Source of the DNA: CAVZYN01 sp963779515
Lineage (GTDB): Bacteria; Pseudomonadota; Alphaproteobacteria; Rhizobiales; Hyphomicrobiaceae
NCBI GenBank assembly: GCA_963779515.1
Contig: CAVZYN010000005.1
Location: forward strand, 150,096 to 214,095
Reading direction: 5' to 3'
Length of the DNA: 64,000 nucleotides
The translations under genes were made by a program, and so were the position numbers. Below, piece by piece: positions 38,489 through 46,292 of this stretch (its first letter is position 1; each line of letters opens with the position of its first letter). The notes under the pieces are model-generated. The model was not told where the DNA came from, did no database searches, and saw nothing but the letters and a program-made list of their open reading frames with translations.

Positions 38489-39444
38489 CGGCAACTCCAC
38501 GGAACCACCAACGCTATTGGCGTGCGTTCGCCGCCATCTGTCGCCGGGAGCTGCTCCGCTTCCTGCAGCAGCGCGAGCGTTTCATCGCTGCTCTGGTACG
38601 GCCGTTGGTCTGGCTGTTCATTTTCGCCGCCGGATTTCGCGCCGTTCTCGGTGTTTCGATCACGCCACCCTACAGCACCTACATCGTCTACGATGTCTAC
38701 ATCACGCCCGGATTGATCGCGATGATCCAGCTCTTCAACGGCATGCAGAGCTCGTTGGCCATGGTTTACGATCGCGAGATGGGCGGCATGCGCGTGTTGC
38801 TGACCTCGCCGCTGCCGCGTTGGTTTCTGCTGCTTGCCCGCCTGCTTGCTGGCACCGGCGTGTCGCTGTTGCAGGTCTATGCCTTTCTGCTTTGCGCCCG
38901 TCTTTATGGCATCGATCTACCGGCATTGGGCAACCTCGCGGTGCTGCCGGCATTGCTGCTAACCGGCCTCATGCTTGGTGCGCTCGGCATGCTTCTGTCG
39001 GCGACGATCCGCCAGCTGGAAAACTTCGCCGGCGTTATGAATTTCGTCATCTTCCCCATGTTTTTCGCCTCGTCCGCGCTGTATCCTCTATGGCGCATCC
39101 AGGAATCGAGCGACGCACTCTTCCAGATCTGTCGACTGAACCCTTTCACCTACGCTGTCGAGCTGATCCGGTTCGCCTTGTACTTGGAGTTCAACCCACT
39201 TGCCTGCATGGCCGTGCTGACGGCACTGGCACTGTTCTTTGGGGCGGCCATTTGGGCCTACGATCCGGGGCTTGCCCTGGGCACCCCGAAAGGGATGCCA
39301 GGTAGTAGCCGGAATTTACCAAACCGCACATTATCGCTCGAAAGTGATGAGGCTGATGGTAGCCGTGCTCGGAGCCAAACATCTGCCGGCGAAGCGGGTG
39401 CCGGGTGTCCCGGTGCGAAGACTAGAAGCGTAGACAGTGTCTGA
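38485..39444 (+). CDS. ABC-2 type permease of the PQQ-dependent alcohol oxidation system (PedC-like)
   Basis: 319 residues, six membrane helices of ABC2_membrane type ('ALVRPLVWLFIFAAGFRAV', 'YDREMGGMRVLLTSPLPRWF', 'NFVIFPMFFASSALYPLW'). Family members normally end shortly after 'AIWAYDP' (near 39265). The ~55 residues that follow here are polar and of low complexity and overlap an opposing open frame, so the 3' end is probably altered by a DNA rearrangement at about 39270-39440. Confidence 0.85.
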   Translation: MTATPRNHQRYWRAFAAICRRELLRFLQQRERFIAALVRPLVWLFIFAAGFRAVLGVSITPPYSTYIVYDVYITPGLIAMIQLFNGMQSSLAMVYDREMGGMRVLLTSPLPRWFLLLARLLAGTGVSLLQVYAFLLCARLYGIDLPALGNLAVLPALLLTGLMLGALGMLLSATIRQLENFAGVMNFVIFPMFFASSALYPLWRIQESSDALFQICRLNPFTYAVELIRFALYLEFNPLACMAVLTALALFFGAAIWAYDPGLALGTPKGMPGSSRNLPNRTLSLESDEADGSRARSQTSAGEAGAGCPGAKTRSVDSV

Positions 39445-39872
39445 GGGTGCCCTTCTGCGAAGCTACGTGTGCCTCGTCTTCTTGGTAATCGGTTGAGCTG
39501 CTCGAACAGTGCCTTGGGTGCCTTCGCGCGGTCAGCAATCCAAACGAAGACGTCGCTGCCTCCAGCTGCAGCACCTTCTTGAAAACGCGGACTGTCCTGA
39601 TAGTCCAAGGATCGGCGAACGAACATTGCCGCCTCGGGATCGGCAGGGTCCGCAAAAAGACTGAGGAAGCCAAGGGTGACGAGGCTGAAAACGTCATCGT
39701 CACCATCAAGTTCCACTTGCTGAGCAAGTGCGTCGAACACGCCGAAGCAATACCCGAGCACCCAACCGCTTTCGAGGGCCTGAGATGGCGTTTCCATTGC
39801 CATCGCCAACTGCGTTGTGATGAGGTCTCGGCCAATTGAGGCGATTTTTCCGAGGCGTTCCGCATCAGCCAT
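39258..39872 (-). CDS. Hypothetical protein, C-terminus probably altered
   Basis: 204 residues from the ATG at 39872. I do not recognise the family. The first ~130 residues look like a soluble helical protein ('LITTQLAMAMETPSQALESG', 'FSLVTLGFLSLFADPADPEA'). The last ~60 residues overlap the 3' end of the permease gene on the other strand and are low in pattern, so one or both ends are probably not original. It lies between the PQQ cluster and an IS630 element, typical of a junk boundary. Confidence 0.45.
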   Translation of the reverse strand: MADAERLGKIASIGRDLITTQLAMAMETPSQALESGWVLGYCFGVFDALAQQVELDGDDDVFSLVTLGFLSLFADPADPEAAMFVRRSLDYQDSPRFQEGAAAGGSDVFVWIADRAKAPKALFEQLNRLPRRRGTRSFAEGHPQTLSTLLVFAPGHPAPASPADVWLRARLPSASSLSSDNVRFGKFRLLPGIPFGVPRASPGS

Positions 39873-39954
39873 CGTTGCAGGTCCTTTTGCGAACTTATTC
39901 GCCGCCCCTGAAAGAAAGATTTTGCAGGGTTCGGTCCGGATCTATGTAGGCCTA

Positions 39955-41100
39955 GTGCCCGCTATCACACATGACTGAGTCACGATTGCACTATCGCGCT
40001 GCGTCGTGTCGTGATTTAACATGGCATGATTTCAGCGGCACAGAAAGTCCGGTTGCGGCGTGGTGATCGCGCGATCCTCGAGGCGCGGGTGCGGGCGCCC
40101 ACGACTGAGCAGCGTCATGCTCTACGGGCGCGCATTGTGCTGGCGGCCGCTACGGGGCTAGCGACGCGTGTGATCGGCCGCGATCTCGATACGACGCCGA
40201 CCACAGTGAGCCTTTGGCGCATCCGTTACGCGCAAGAAGGTCTTGATGGGTTGGAAGATCGCGACCGTGGCGGCCCGCCTGCACTCTACGGCGAGAAGAC
40301 CGACGCGGCCATTCGCAAGGTTCTCGATTCTCCGCCACCGAAGGGTTTTGCGCGGTGGAGCGGGCCGTTGATCGCCGGCGCGTTGGGCAACGTCGATGTG
40401 CAATACGTGTGGCGATCGCTGCGCAAGCAGAAGATCGACCTCGCTGGACGCAAGAGCTGGTGCGAGAGCAACGATCCGGATTTTGCCACCAAAGCCGCCG
40501 ATGTGGTTGGGCTCTATTTGGCGCCGCCCAAGAACGCGGTCGTTCTCTGCATCGATGAAAAGCCGTCGATCCAGGCGCTGGAGCGGGAGCAGGGCTATTT
40601 AAAACTGCCCAATGGCCGTGCGTTGACGGGCCACAGCCACGACTACAAGCGGCACGGCACAACGACGTTGTTCGCGGCCTTCGAAGTGGCCACAGGCAAG
40701 GTCAAGGCCGCACACAAGAAGCGCCGCCGCCGCAAGGAATTTCTCGACTTCATGGACGAAATCGTCGCGGCCTATCCCAACCGCCGCCTTGAAGTCATCC
40801 TCGACAATTTGAACACGCACAGGAAGAATGACGATTGGCTGAAGCGCCATCCGCGTGTCACATTCCACTATACGCCGACGCGGGCCTCCTGGCTCAATCA
40901 GGTCGAAGGCTGGTTTTCGATCCTGCAGGGCCAATCGCTGACGGGCGCTTCCTTCACTTCGGTCGCGCAAGTGCAGAAGCACATCGATGCCTTCATCAAA
41001 GCCTACAACGAAGACGCTGAACCCTTCGTGTGGACCAAATCCAAAGTTCACCAGCGCCGCGTCAAAGGCCGCCGTCTTAGGGACTTGTGATTCCGGGTAC
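39955..41100 (+). mobile_element. IS630-family insertion sequence
   Basis: Terminal inverted repeats begin GTGCCCGCTATCACA on the left and, read inward from the right, GTACCCGGAATCACA (12 of 15 match). The element is flanked by TA at 39953-39954 and 41101-41102, the IS630 target duplication. It contains a single transposase gene. The stretch 41103-41265 after it shows no gene. Confidence 0.85.
40026..41090 (+). CDS. IS630-family transposase
   Basis: 354 residues. An N-terminal helix-turn-helix of HTH_29/HTH_32 type ('TRVIGRDLDTTPTTVSLWRI') is followed by a DDE_3 core with Asp in 'LCIDEKPSIQALER', Asp in 'EVILDNLNTH' and Glu in 'LNQVEGWFSIL'. The catalytic triad and length are complete, so it is probably active. 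Confidence 0.95.
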   Translation: MISAAQKVRLRRGDRAILEARVRAPTTEQRHALRARIVLAAATGLATRVIGRDLDTTPTTVSLWRIRYAQEGLDGLEDRDRGGPPALYGEKTDAAIRKVLDSPPPKGFARWSGPLIAGALGNVDVQYVWRSLRKQKIDLAGRKSWCESNDPDFATKAADVVGLYLAPPKNAVVLCIDEKPSIQALEREQGYLKLPNGRALTGHSHDYKRHGTTTLFAAFEVATGKVKAAHKKRRRRKEFLDFMDEIVAAYPNRRLEVILDNLNTHRKNDDWLKRHPRVTFHYTPTRASWLNQVEGWFSILQGQSLTGASFTSVAQVQKHIDAFIKAYNEDAEPFVWTKSKVHQRRVKGRRLRDL

Positions 41101-41606
41101 TAGTGCCGAAGCTACCTTTGCGCGCAAGTGCCGAGGCGGCTCGCACCTTGCGCGTCGGATGTGGCTCGGTCCGTACTCGTTCTCATCCGTTGAAGACGGT
41201 GGCATTGCGGACATCACTGCCGCCGCTCTCCGGCCCAAGCTACCTTGGGCCGCGATGTCTGCAAACTCGGAGGGTTCCGGATGCCGGCCCTTCACAGGTC
41301 TGGCCGCGCGCACGGGGCCGGCGTCCGGAAGCCTGAGGAGAAGGAACCCGCGGAACGGTGTGCTGTGACGATGCAGCGTGCTCTATGGGGATTGCGGCTT
41401 GGTGGAGGTCGCCGGATCGCGCGTTCTTGACGGCAACGACCGCGCGCGATCAATCGAACTTGGCGGGTCCGCTGGCCGCAAGGATGTTGGCGACGCTAGA
41501 CGAGCCTCGTGGTCGTCGGTTGCAGCGCCCATCGGCAACAGGAGTTCGATGTCGGTTATGAACCCGCGCGTTGCTTCGGCTTTTCCGGAAACGGCCATGC
41601 GTGCCG

Positions 41607-42827
41607 TCATGATGTATCGATCCTAATGACGACGGGGCGCGGTGACGACCGATGACGCGGTGTCTCGCCACGGAGGAAGGTCTCAATGATGCGCAGTCGT
41701 GATCCACAGCACGGGCACGGCGGTAGATCGCTGCCGGGCTCTTCGTCGGCAGTCGGCTTCTCCGCAGCATCTGCACGAGCCGGCGCCTCGCCGAGTAACT
41801 CACGTGCCCGCTCGATCATCTCAGCACGTTGGCCGGTCGCCAGCAGGCCGTAGTGACGGATGCGGTGGAAACCCTTCGGCAGCACGTGCAGCAGGAATTG
41901 GCGGATGAACTCGCCTATGTCGAGCGTCATCGTCGTGTGGCGGGCGCGGCCATCGACGCGGTAGTTCTTGACGCGGAACGTGACCGCCGTGCCATCCATT
42001 TTCAGGAGCCGGCCGTTGGAGATCGCGACGCGATGCGTGTAGCGCGACAGATAGGCGAGCACCTGCTCCGGACCAGCAAAGGGCTCCTTCGCGTAGACGA
42101 CCCATTTCTTCTTTCTCAGCGTCGCGAGGAAGGTTACGAACGCCTTCTGGCACGCGAGGTGCGCATTGGTGCTGAAGAAGACGAGCTTGCCGTCGGCGTG
42201 TGCAGCCGCAAGCTTCTCCAGCATCAGTCGACGGAATAGGTGCGAGAGCACGAACACGGGCAGTAAAAATTTTGGTTTCGTCGAGACCCATTGCTTGCCG
42301 TCTAAAGAGATGCCGCCACCCGGCACGATCATATGCACGTGAGGATGATGGGTCATTGCCGAGCCCCATGTGTGCAGTACGGTTGTCATGCCGATCCTGG
42401 CACCGAGGTGTTTCGGATCGGCGGCGATCCTGAGCATCGTCTCGCTGCTCGCACGGAACAGCAGATCGTAAACTACCGCCTTATTGTGGTAGGCGATGGC
42501 AGCGATCTCGTCCGGCAGCGTGAAGACGACATGAAAGTACGGAACCGACAGCAGATCCGCCTGCCGCGCTTCCATCCAGTCTCGTGCCTGCGCCCCCTGG
42601 CACTTCGGGCAATGCCGATTCCGACAGCTATTGTAGGCAATCTGGGTGAAGCCGCATGCCGCATTCTCGCAGCGCGCGACATGGCCGCCGAGGACGGCCG
42701 TGCGGCAATCCTCGATCGCGCTCATCACCTTCAGTTGGCCGAGTTGGATGTGGTCGCGATGGGCGTCACGCCATGCAGGGCCGTGATCGCGGAAGATATC
42801 CGCGATCTCCAGGGCTGGACGGGTCAC
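41607..42827 (-). CDS. IS91-family transposase (HUH, rolling-circle), copy 1
   Basis: 406 residues. The N-terminal zinc-binding domain has 'ARCENAACGF' and 'NRHCPKCQG'. It also has the HUH metal motif 'HHPHVHMIVPGGG' and the downstream Tyr region in 'VLAYLSRYTHRVAI', a single candidate nucleophile as in Y1/Y2_Tnp proteins. A C-terminal Zn-ribbon-like 'CPCCGSRLRII' is present. It cuts and joins single strands for rolling-circle transposition. It differs from copy 2 by Gln instead of Arg in 'EFIRQFLLHV'. Confidence 0.94.
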   Translation of the reverse strand: MTRPALEIADIFRDHGPAWRDAHRDHIQLGQLKVMSAIEDCRTAVLGGHVARCENAACGFTQIAYNSCRNRHCPKCQGAQARDWMEARQADLLSVPYFHVVFTLPDEIAAIAYHNKAVVYDLLFRASSETMLRIAADPKHLGARIGMTTVLHTWGSAMTHHPHVHMIVPGGGISLDGKQWVSTKPKFLLPVFVLSHLFRRLMLEKLAAAHADGKLVFFSTNAHLACQKAFVTFLATLRKKKWVVYAKEPFAGPEQVLAYLSRYTHRVAISNGRLLKMDGTAVTFRVKNYRVDGRARHTTMTLDIGEFIRQFLLHVLPKGFHRIRHYGLLATGQRAEMIERARELLGEAPARADAAEKPTADEEPGSDLPPCPCCGSRLRIIETFLRGETPRHRSSPRPVVIRIDTS

Positions 42828-42833
42828 GTCAGG

Positions 42834-43736
42834 TTACTTCGGTGGCTCGTCCTTCCTTTTCTTCGGAGAAAGCAGCGGCGACAGCCGATCGAGCGGGCTC
42901 ATCACGCCACGAATGACGTTCGTCGCGACGTGCGTATAGCGGGCAGTCGAATCCAGATTCGCGTGTCCGAGAAGAACTTGGATCACGCGCACATCGATGT
43001 TCTGTTCGAGCAGATGCGTCGCGAACGAATGCCGCAACGTGTGCGGCGAGATCCACGTGGGCAATCCTGCGAGCCGTGCCGCCTCGTGGACGATACGGTT
43101 GAACTGCCGCGGCGTCATGGGCCCGATCTGGTCGCGTCCAGGAAACAGATACATCCGCGGCCGGGCGATCCGATACCAGTCGCGCAATAACTCCAACAGC
43201 TGCGGCGACAGCATTGCGAACCGATCGCGGCGTCCCTTACCCTCCTCCACACGGATCACCATGCGCTGGCTGTCGATGTTCGCGACCTTCAGCGACACGA
43301 CTTCCATGGCGCGCAGACCGGCACCGTAAGCAACACCCAGCATGGCTTTGGATTTCGGCGTCGGCGCGACTTCCAGCATCCGCAGCACGTCTTCCGGCGG
43401 CAGCACGCGCGGCAACTTCTTCGGCTCGTAGACGAATGCCAACAATCGCGTCGTGTCCGGCTTGCCGACGGTCACGCTGAAGAAGAAGCGCAGGGCCGTG
43501 ATCGTCGCGTTGTGTGTCGGTGGTCTGGTTCCAGTCTCGGTCAGATGAACCTGGAACGCGCGCATGTCTTCTGCGCTGGCCGTATCGGGCGAGCGCTTCA
43601 GGAAGGCCGCAAGCTTCTTCACGGCGCGTATGTACTCGCGCTGTGTATCGGGCACGAAGTTGCGAACATTCATGTCCTCGATCATGCGCGCACGCAGCGG
43701 GCTGATCGGACGGGTGGTCTTGGAAGTCTCGCTCAT
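42834..43736 (-). CDS. Tyrosine recombinase of IS91-type element, copy 1
   Basis: 300 residues. The N-terminal SAM-like core-binding domain ('NVRNFVPDTQREYIRAVKKL') precedes a complete catalytic domain: Arg in 'GAGLRAMEVVSLK', Lys in 'EEGKGRRDRF', His-x-x-Arg in 'SPHTLRHSFATHLLE', the second His in 'LLGHANLDST' and the Tyr nucleophile in 'TARYTHVA'. It lies 6 bases before the transposase gene. Its role in the transposition of this element type is not settled. Confidence 0.94.
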   Translation of the reverse strand: MSETSKTTRPISPLRARMIEDMNVRNFVPDTQREYIRAVKKLAAFLKRSPDTASAEDMRAFQVHLTETGTRPPTHNATITALRFFFSVTVGKPDTTRLLAFVYEPKKLPRVLPPEDVLRMLEVAPTPKSKAMLGVAYGAGLRAMEVVSLKVANIDSQRMVIRVEEGKGRRDRFAMLSPQLLELLRDWYRIARPRMYLFPGRDQIGPMTPRQFNRIVHEAARLAGLPTWISPHTLRHSFATHLLEQNIDVRVIQVLLGHANLDSTARYTHVATNVIRGVMSPLDRLSPLLSPKKRKDEPPK

Positions 43737-44054
43737 CGGGGTATCCGGAGGTTCGGGGTGCAGTGACCCCGCGATCCTCCCGGCCCCCGAAGCGACCGTT
43801 ACACTTCAACTCAGCGACTGGTTACCGGCGGTCCAGTTTTAGCCTCGCCGGTCACCGCAGCGTCCTCCCGCGAAGCGGGTTCGTTCAACTCTGCGCTGCG
43901 ACGTTCAACTCATTGCTGCGCAGCGCGTTTGACCCACTGCCGACGAAGTGCCCGCGCTCAACACCCGTGTTGCAAAAGTGCAGAGCACGCTGGCAAGCGA
44001 CGTAAACACCGCATCAAATGACTTTTAGAACGTATCGGCGGCGATGGCGGCTTC

Positions 44055-44381
44055 TCATCCGAGACCGTTTTCGTTCTGATTTCGAGGTGGGCCCAACCGG
44101 ACTCGTGCAATGCACCAAACCAGCCAGGTGGCGACCGCAGCCCGCAGCGGCGTATCGTCGAAGGTGTGCAGTTTGGTTCGGCCACTTCGGTTCGTTTGGA
44201 CGAGCCCAGCACGTTCCAGCATGTCGAGATGCTGCGAGATCGTCTGTCGCGACAAGCTCGTGCCGTCGTCGGCCACGGAAGCGGCGCAGATCTCGAACAG
44301 GGATTGGCCCGGACGTCGCGCCAAACTGTCCAAAATTCGGCGCCGCACGGGATCTCCGAGCGCCTTGAACACTGAGTCCAA
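44055..44381 (-). CDS. ArsR-family regulator, C-terminus probably truncated
   Basis: 108 residues from a TTG at 44381. The ArsR-like winged helix is clear ('FKALGDPVRRRILDSLARRP', 'LSRQTISQHLDMLERAGLVQ', 'GRTKLHTF'). No Cys metal site is seen, so it belongs to the metal-independent group that often precedes SRPBCC genes. The final ~35 residues ('AAVATWLVWCIARVRLGPP') do not fit the usual end. The upstream side is fused in frame to an OsmC remnant, so the gene may be a fragment left by rearrangement next to IS91 copy 1. Confidence 0.7.
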   Translation of the reverse strand: MDSVFKALGDPVRRRILDSLARRPGQSLFEICAASVADDGTSLSRQTISQHLDMLERAGLVQTNRSGRTKLHTFDDTPLRAAVATWLVWCIARVRLGPPRNQNENGLG

Positions 44382-44399
44382 ATCCTCATCGACCGAGGC

Positions 44400-44513
44400 C
44401 GAGCCCCCGGCTCGGCCATCTGGCCTATCGACAACGATCGTATGGGCGCCGGCCCATCAGAGCGCAGCTTCCGTGCCTTCGACATTGCGCAATTCGACTG
44501 TGACGTCTGCCAT
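44400..44513 (-). pseudogene. N-terminal remnant of an OsmC-family gene
   Basis: From the ATG at 44513 the frame reads 'MADVTVELRNVEGTEAAL', a TGA stop, then 'WAGAHTIVVDRPDGRAGGS', the start of an OsmC-type protein. It then runs in the same frame into the ArsR sequence. The rest of the OsmC gene, including its redox cysteines, is missing. The recognition rests on a short stretch. Confidence 0.45.
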
Positions 44514-44646
44514 TGCTAGCCTCTTCGGGTTCGTGTGCCTTGACTGCTCCTCCCCTTGACCCTGACCGAACAGTCTCCGAAGTTAGATCGTCAGAGCGCC
44601 GGGCCATTCCCCATCTCCAATGCGCCGAACATGGCAGGTGGGCTTA

Positions 44647-45165
44647 ATGGAATCTTCGATCATCGTGCGGCCTTTCGCGGAAGGCGACGCAGAGCAAGTG
44701 AGATGCCTCTTCGTCCGCGTCAATCGTCTACTGGCACCTGCTCACATGGCGGAGGCGTTCGAAGGCTATATTGCGGCGTCGCTGAAAGAAGAAATTGATC
44801 AGATCCGCGACTACTACGGGCGCAAGCAAGGTGGATTTTGGGTGTTGGCCGACGGCGAGAAAATCGTTGGAATGTTCGGACTCGAACCATCATCGCCAGC
44901 GGCAATGGAGTTGCGCCGCATGTACGTCGACCCTGATGCTCGACGTCAGGGCTTGGCACGAAGAATGCTAAGTTTTGCGGAAGACGAATGCCGCAGGCGC
45001 AATCGACCCCGGATGGATTTGAGCACGTCTGAACTACAGGGCGACGCACTGATGTTCTATCGGGCCTCCGGATATCGATTGGTTCGCGAAGAGGCTGCCG
45101 TCGCAGCCAGCAACAAGACCATAGGTGGCGGGGTACGTCGATTTCATTTCACCAAACCGCTCTGA
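44647..45165 (+). CDS. GNAT-family N-acetyltransferase
   Basis: 172 residues from the ATG at 44647. The acetyl-CoA motif A is 'ELRRMYVDPDARRQGLARRM' (R-x-x-G-x-G/A pattern as RRQGLA), followed by 'DLSTSELQGDALMFYRASGY', the usual GNAT motif B. It transfers an acetyl group from acetyl-CoA to an unknown amine. It is cytoplasmic and 24 bases before a GFA-family gene on the same strand. Confidence 0.88.
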   Translation: MESSIIVRPFAEGDAEQVRCLFVRVNRLLAPAHMAEAFEGYIAASLKEEIDQIRDYYGRKQGGFWVLADGEKIVGMFGLEPSSPAAMELRRMYVDPDARRQGLARRMLSFAEDECRRRNRPRMDLSTSELQGDALMFYRASGYRLVREEAAVAASNKTIGGGVRRFHFTKPL

Positions 45166-45189
45166 TGACCTGAATATGGAGTTTCTGAA

Positions 45190-45588
45190 ATGAAGCGCGA
45201 AGGCGGATGCATGTGCGGCGCAGTGAGGTTCAGTACCGAAGGGGAGCCATTGAATGTAAGAACTTGCCACTGTCGTCGGTGTCAGATGGCGCTCGCATCT
45301 CCCTTCTTTGCGAGAGCACTTTTTGAGCAGCGAGCCGTCATCGTCCAAGGCCCCACGGCCGTTCATTTGTCTTCCGACGCTCTTGAACGCGTTTTCTGCC
45401 AACGGTGTGGCACCCGTGTGTTTGCCCGCCGCACGAACGGAACGTACATGGGCGTAGCCATCGTCGCCTTCGATGATCGCAATGCCTTCGCCCCGACCGA
45501 GCACATTTGGGTTTCCGAAAAAGTATCGTGGCTGAAGTTGGACGATGGACTGCCTCAACATGCAGAGCGATCACCGACTGTTCCGTAG
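45190..45588 (+). CDS. GFA-family (CENP-V/Gfa domain) zinc protein
   Basis: 132 residues with the zinc cysteines of the glutathione-dependent formaldehyde-activating fold: 'GGCMCGAVRF', 'CHCRRCQMA' and 'FCQRCGTRVFARR'. Members are usually annotated as formaldehyde-activating or aldehyde-related, but most have no proven substrate. It is probably co-transcribed with the GNAT gene. The link to the alcohol-oxidation island is tempting but not shown, since it lies inside the mobile segment. Confidence 0.85.
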   Translation: MKREGGCMCGAVRFSTEGEPLNVRTCHCRRCQMALASPFFARALFEQRAVIVQGPTAVHLSSDALERVFCQRCGTRVFARRTNGTYMGVAIVAFDDRNAFAPTEHIWVSEKVSWLKLDDGLPQHAERSPTVP

Positions 45589-45675
45589 CACATTGCAGCG
45601 TCGACAGGATTTCCAGCTGTCCAGAGCCATCCATTTTCGTCCGATTTTGATTTCGCGAAATCATTCGGCTTTTCT

Positions 45676-45735
45676 CCACTCGGTTTGCTTGGTTGGGTGA
45701 CTCGTTGATTTGCCAACGAGGAGTTCACCGATGTT
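45676..45735. repeat. Short conserved element, copy B, directly upstream of the mobilisation genes
   Basis: Matches 15219-15275 at about 80 percent, with an identical core TTGCTTGGTTGGGTGAC. Its right end contains the GAGGAG ribosome-binding site and ATG of the first small gene of the mobilisation module. Position before a relaxase operon makes it a candidate for a transfer-origin or regulatory site, but no nic sequence could be recognised. Confidence 0.5.
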
Positions 45736-45982
45736 ACCACGAACGAAACGCGAGTCGCAGTTTGCTGTGACAGAATTTGATGGCGTCGATGCTTTGGGTC
45801 GTCGAGACAAGACATGTGCTCCGGACCTTGAGCGTGCGGAGCTTGGCGCCGATCCCGTCTGCCGCCTTCTCGCTCTGATCGCTGAGGACGATGCTCCATT
45901 CGAGAGTTTTCGAAGTCGGGTCATTCGTGCATCGGAGTTGGCTGCCGCGATGAGCCGTCCGGCGCCATCAGGTCATGTCTGA
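45731..45982 (+). CDS. Small hypothetical protein at the head of the mobilisation module
   Basis: 83 residues from the ATG at 45731, which has GAGGAG seven bases upstream. No family recognised. The N-terminus is basic ('LPRTKRESQF') and the rest charged and helical ('RLLALIAEDDAPFESFRSRV'). Its stop overlaps the next gene by 8 bases, so the two are translated together, which supports that it is real. Confidence 0.6.
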   Translation: MLPRTKRESQFAVTEFDGVDALGRRDKTCAPDLERAELGADPVCRLLALIAEDDAPFESFRSRVIRASELAAAMSRPAPSGHV

Positions 45983-46292
45983 CCCAACACGGCCGGTGTC
46001 GATCCGCCTCGCGGTGCGCGAAATCGAGCGGCTCCAGGCACGGGCGCATCTCGTTTCCGGCAATGTCGCGGGCGTTGCGCGCGAGCTGATCGTGTCGGGC
46101 CTTGCCGGTGGCGACAACAAGGCGCTGGCCGAACGGCTGATGCACATCGAACGCCGGTTGGTAGCGCTTGAGAGATTTGCGCGCGATGCAAGCCAACGAG
46201 ACATGTGCATCGAAAATGCCATGCGCGATCTTGGTGCCAAATTCGATGCACTACTGAGCGCGCTGTCCGCAAATGAAGGAGTACGGCGATGA
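45975..46292 (+). CDS. Predicted relaxosome accessory protein (small DNA-binding type)
   Basis: 105 residues. 'PVSIRLAVREIERLQARAHL' looks like a ribbon-helix-helix start, and a coiled-coil-like C-terminal half follows ('ERLMHIERRLVALERFARD'). Proteins of this size and form, next to a coupling protein and relaxase, often bind the transfer origin. Assigned mainly from context. It overlaps the coupling-protein gene as ATGA at 46289. Confidence 0.6.
   Translation: MSDPTRPVSIRLAVREIERLQARAHLVSGNVAGVARELIVSGLAGGDNKALAERLMHIERRLVALERFARDASQRDMCIENAMRDLGAKFDALLSALSANEGVRR

Larger units (their letters stand above)
41266..43886 (-). mobile_element. IS91-type element with tyrosine recombinase, copy 1 (2,621 bp)
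   Basis: An exact-length inverted copy of 55614-58234. Only two base differences were noticed (42960 and 41899 here, 56540 and 57601 there). It carries a tyrosine recombinase and an HUH transposase in tandem on the minus strand, an arrangement known for some IS91-group elements. The right end starts GAACGAACCCGC and contains a CCCGC-TTC-GCGGG hairpin. GAAC is the tetranucleotide associated with IS91-type ends. No target duplication is seen, as expected for rolling-circle elements. A 75-residue frame after the transposase (41383-41610) overlaps it as ATGA but looks non-coding. Confidence 0.9.

Noticed and set aside
41383..41610. 75-residue frame after the IS91 transposase (also 57890-58117), overlapping it as ATGA
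   Set aside because: The overlap is attractive, but composition is unprotein-like and it lies where the replication-origin end of IS91 elements is expected.
43958..44485. 175-residue minus-strand frame covering the ArsR gene in another frame
   Set aside because: The ArsR domain is clear in the other frame; this one has no pattern.
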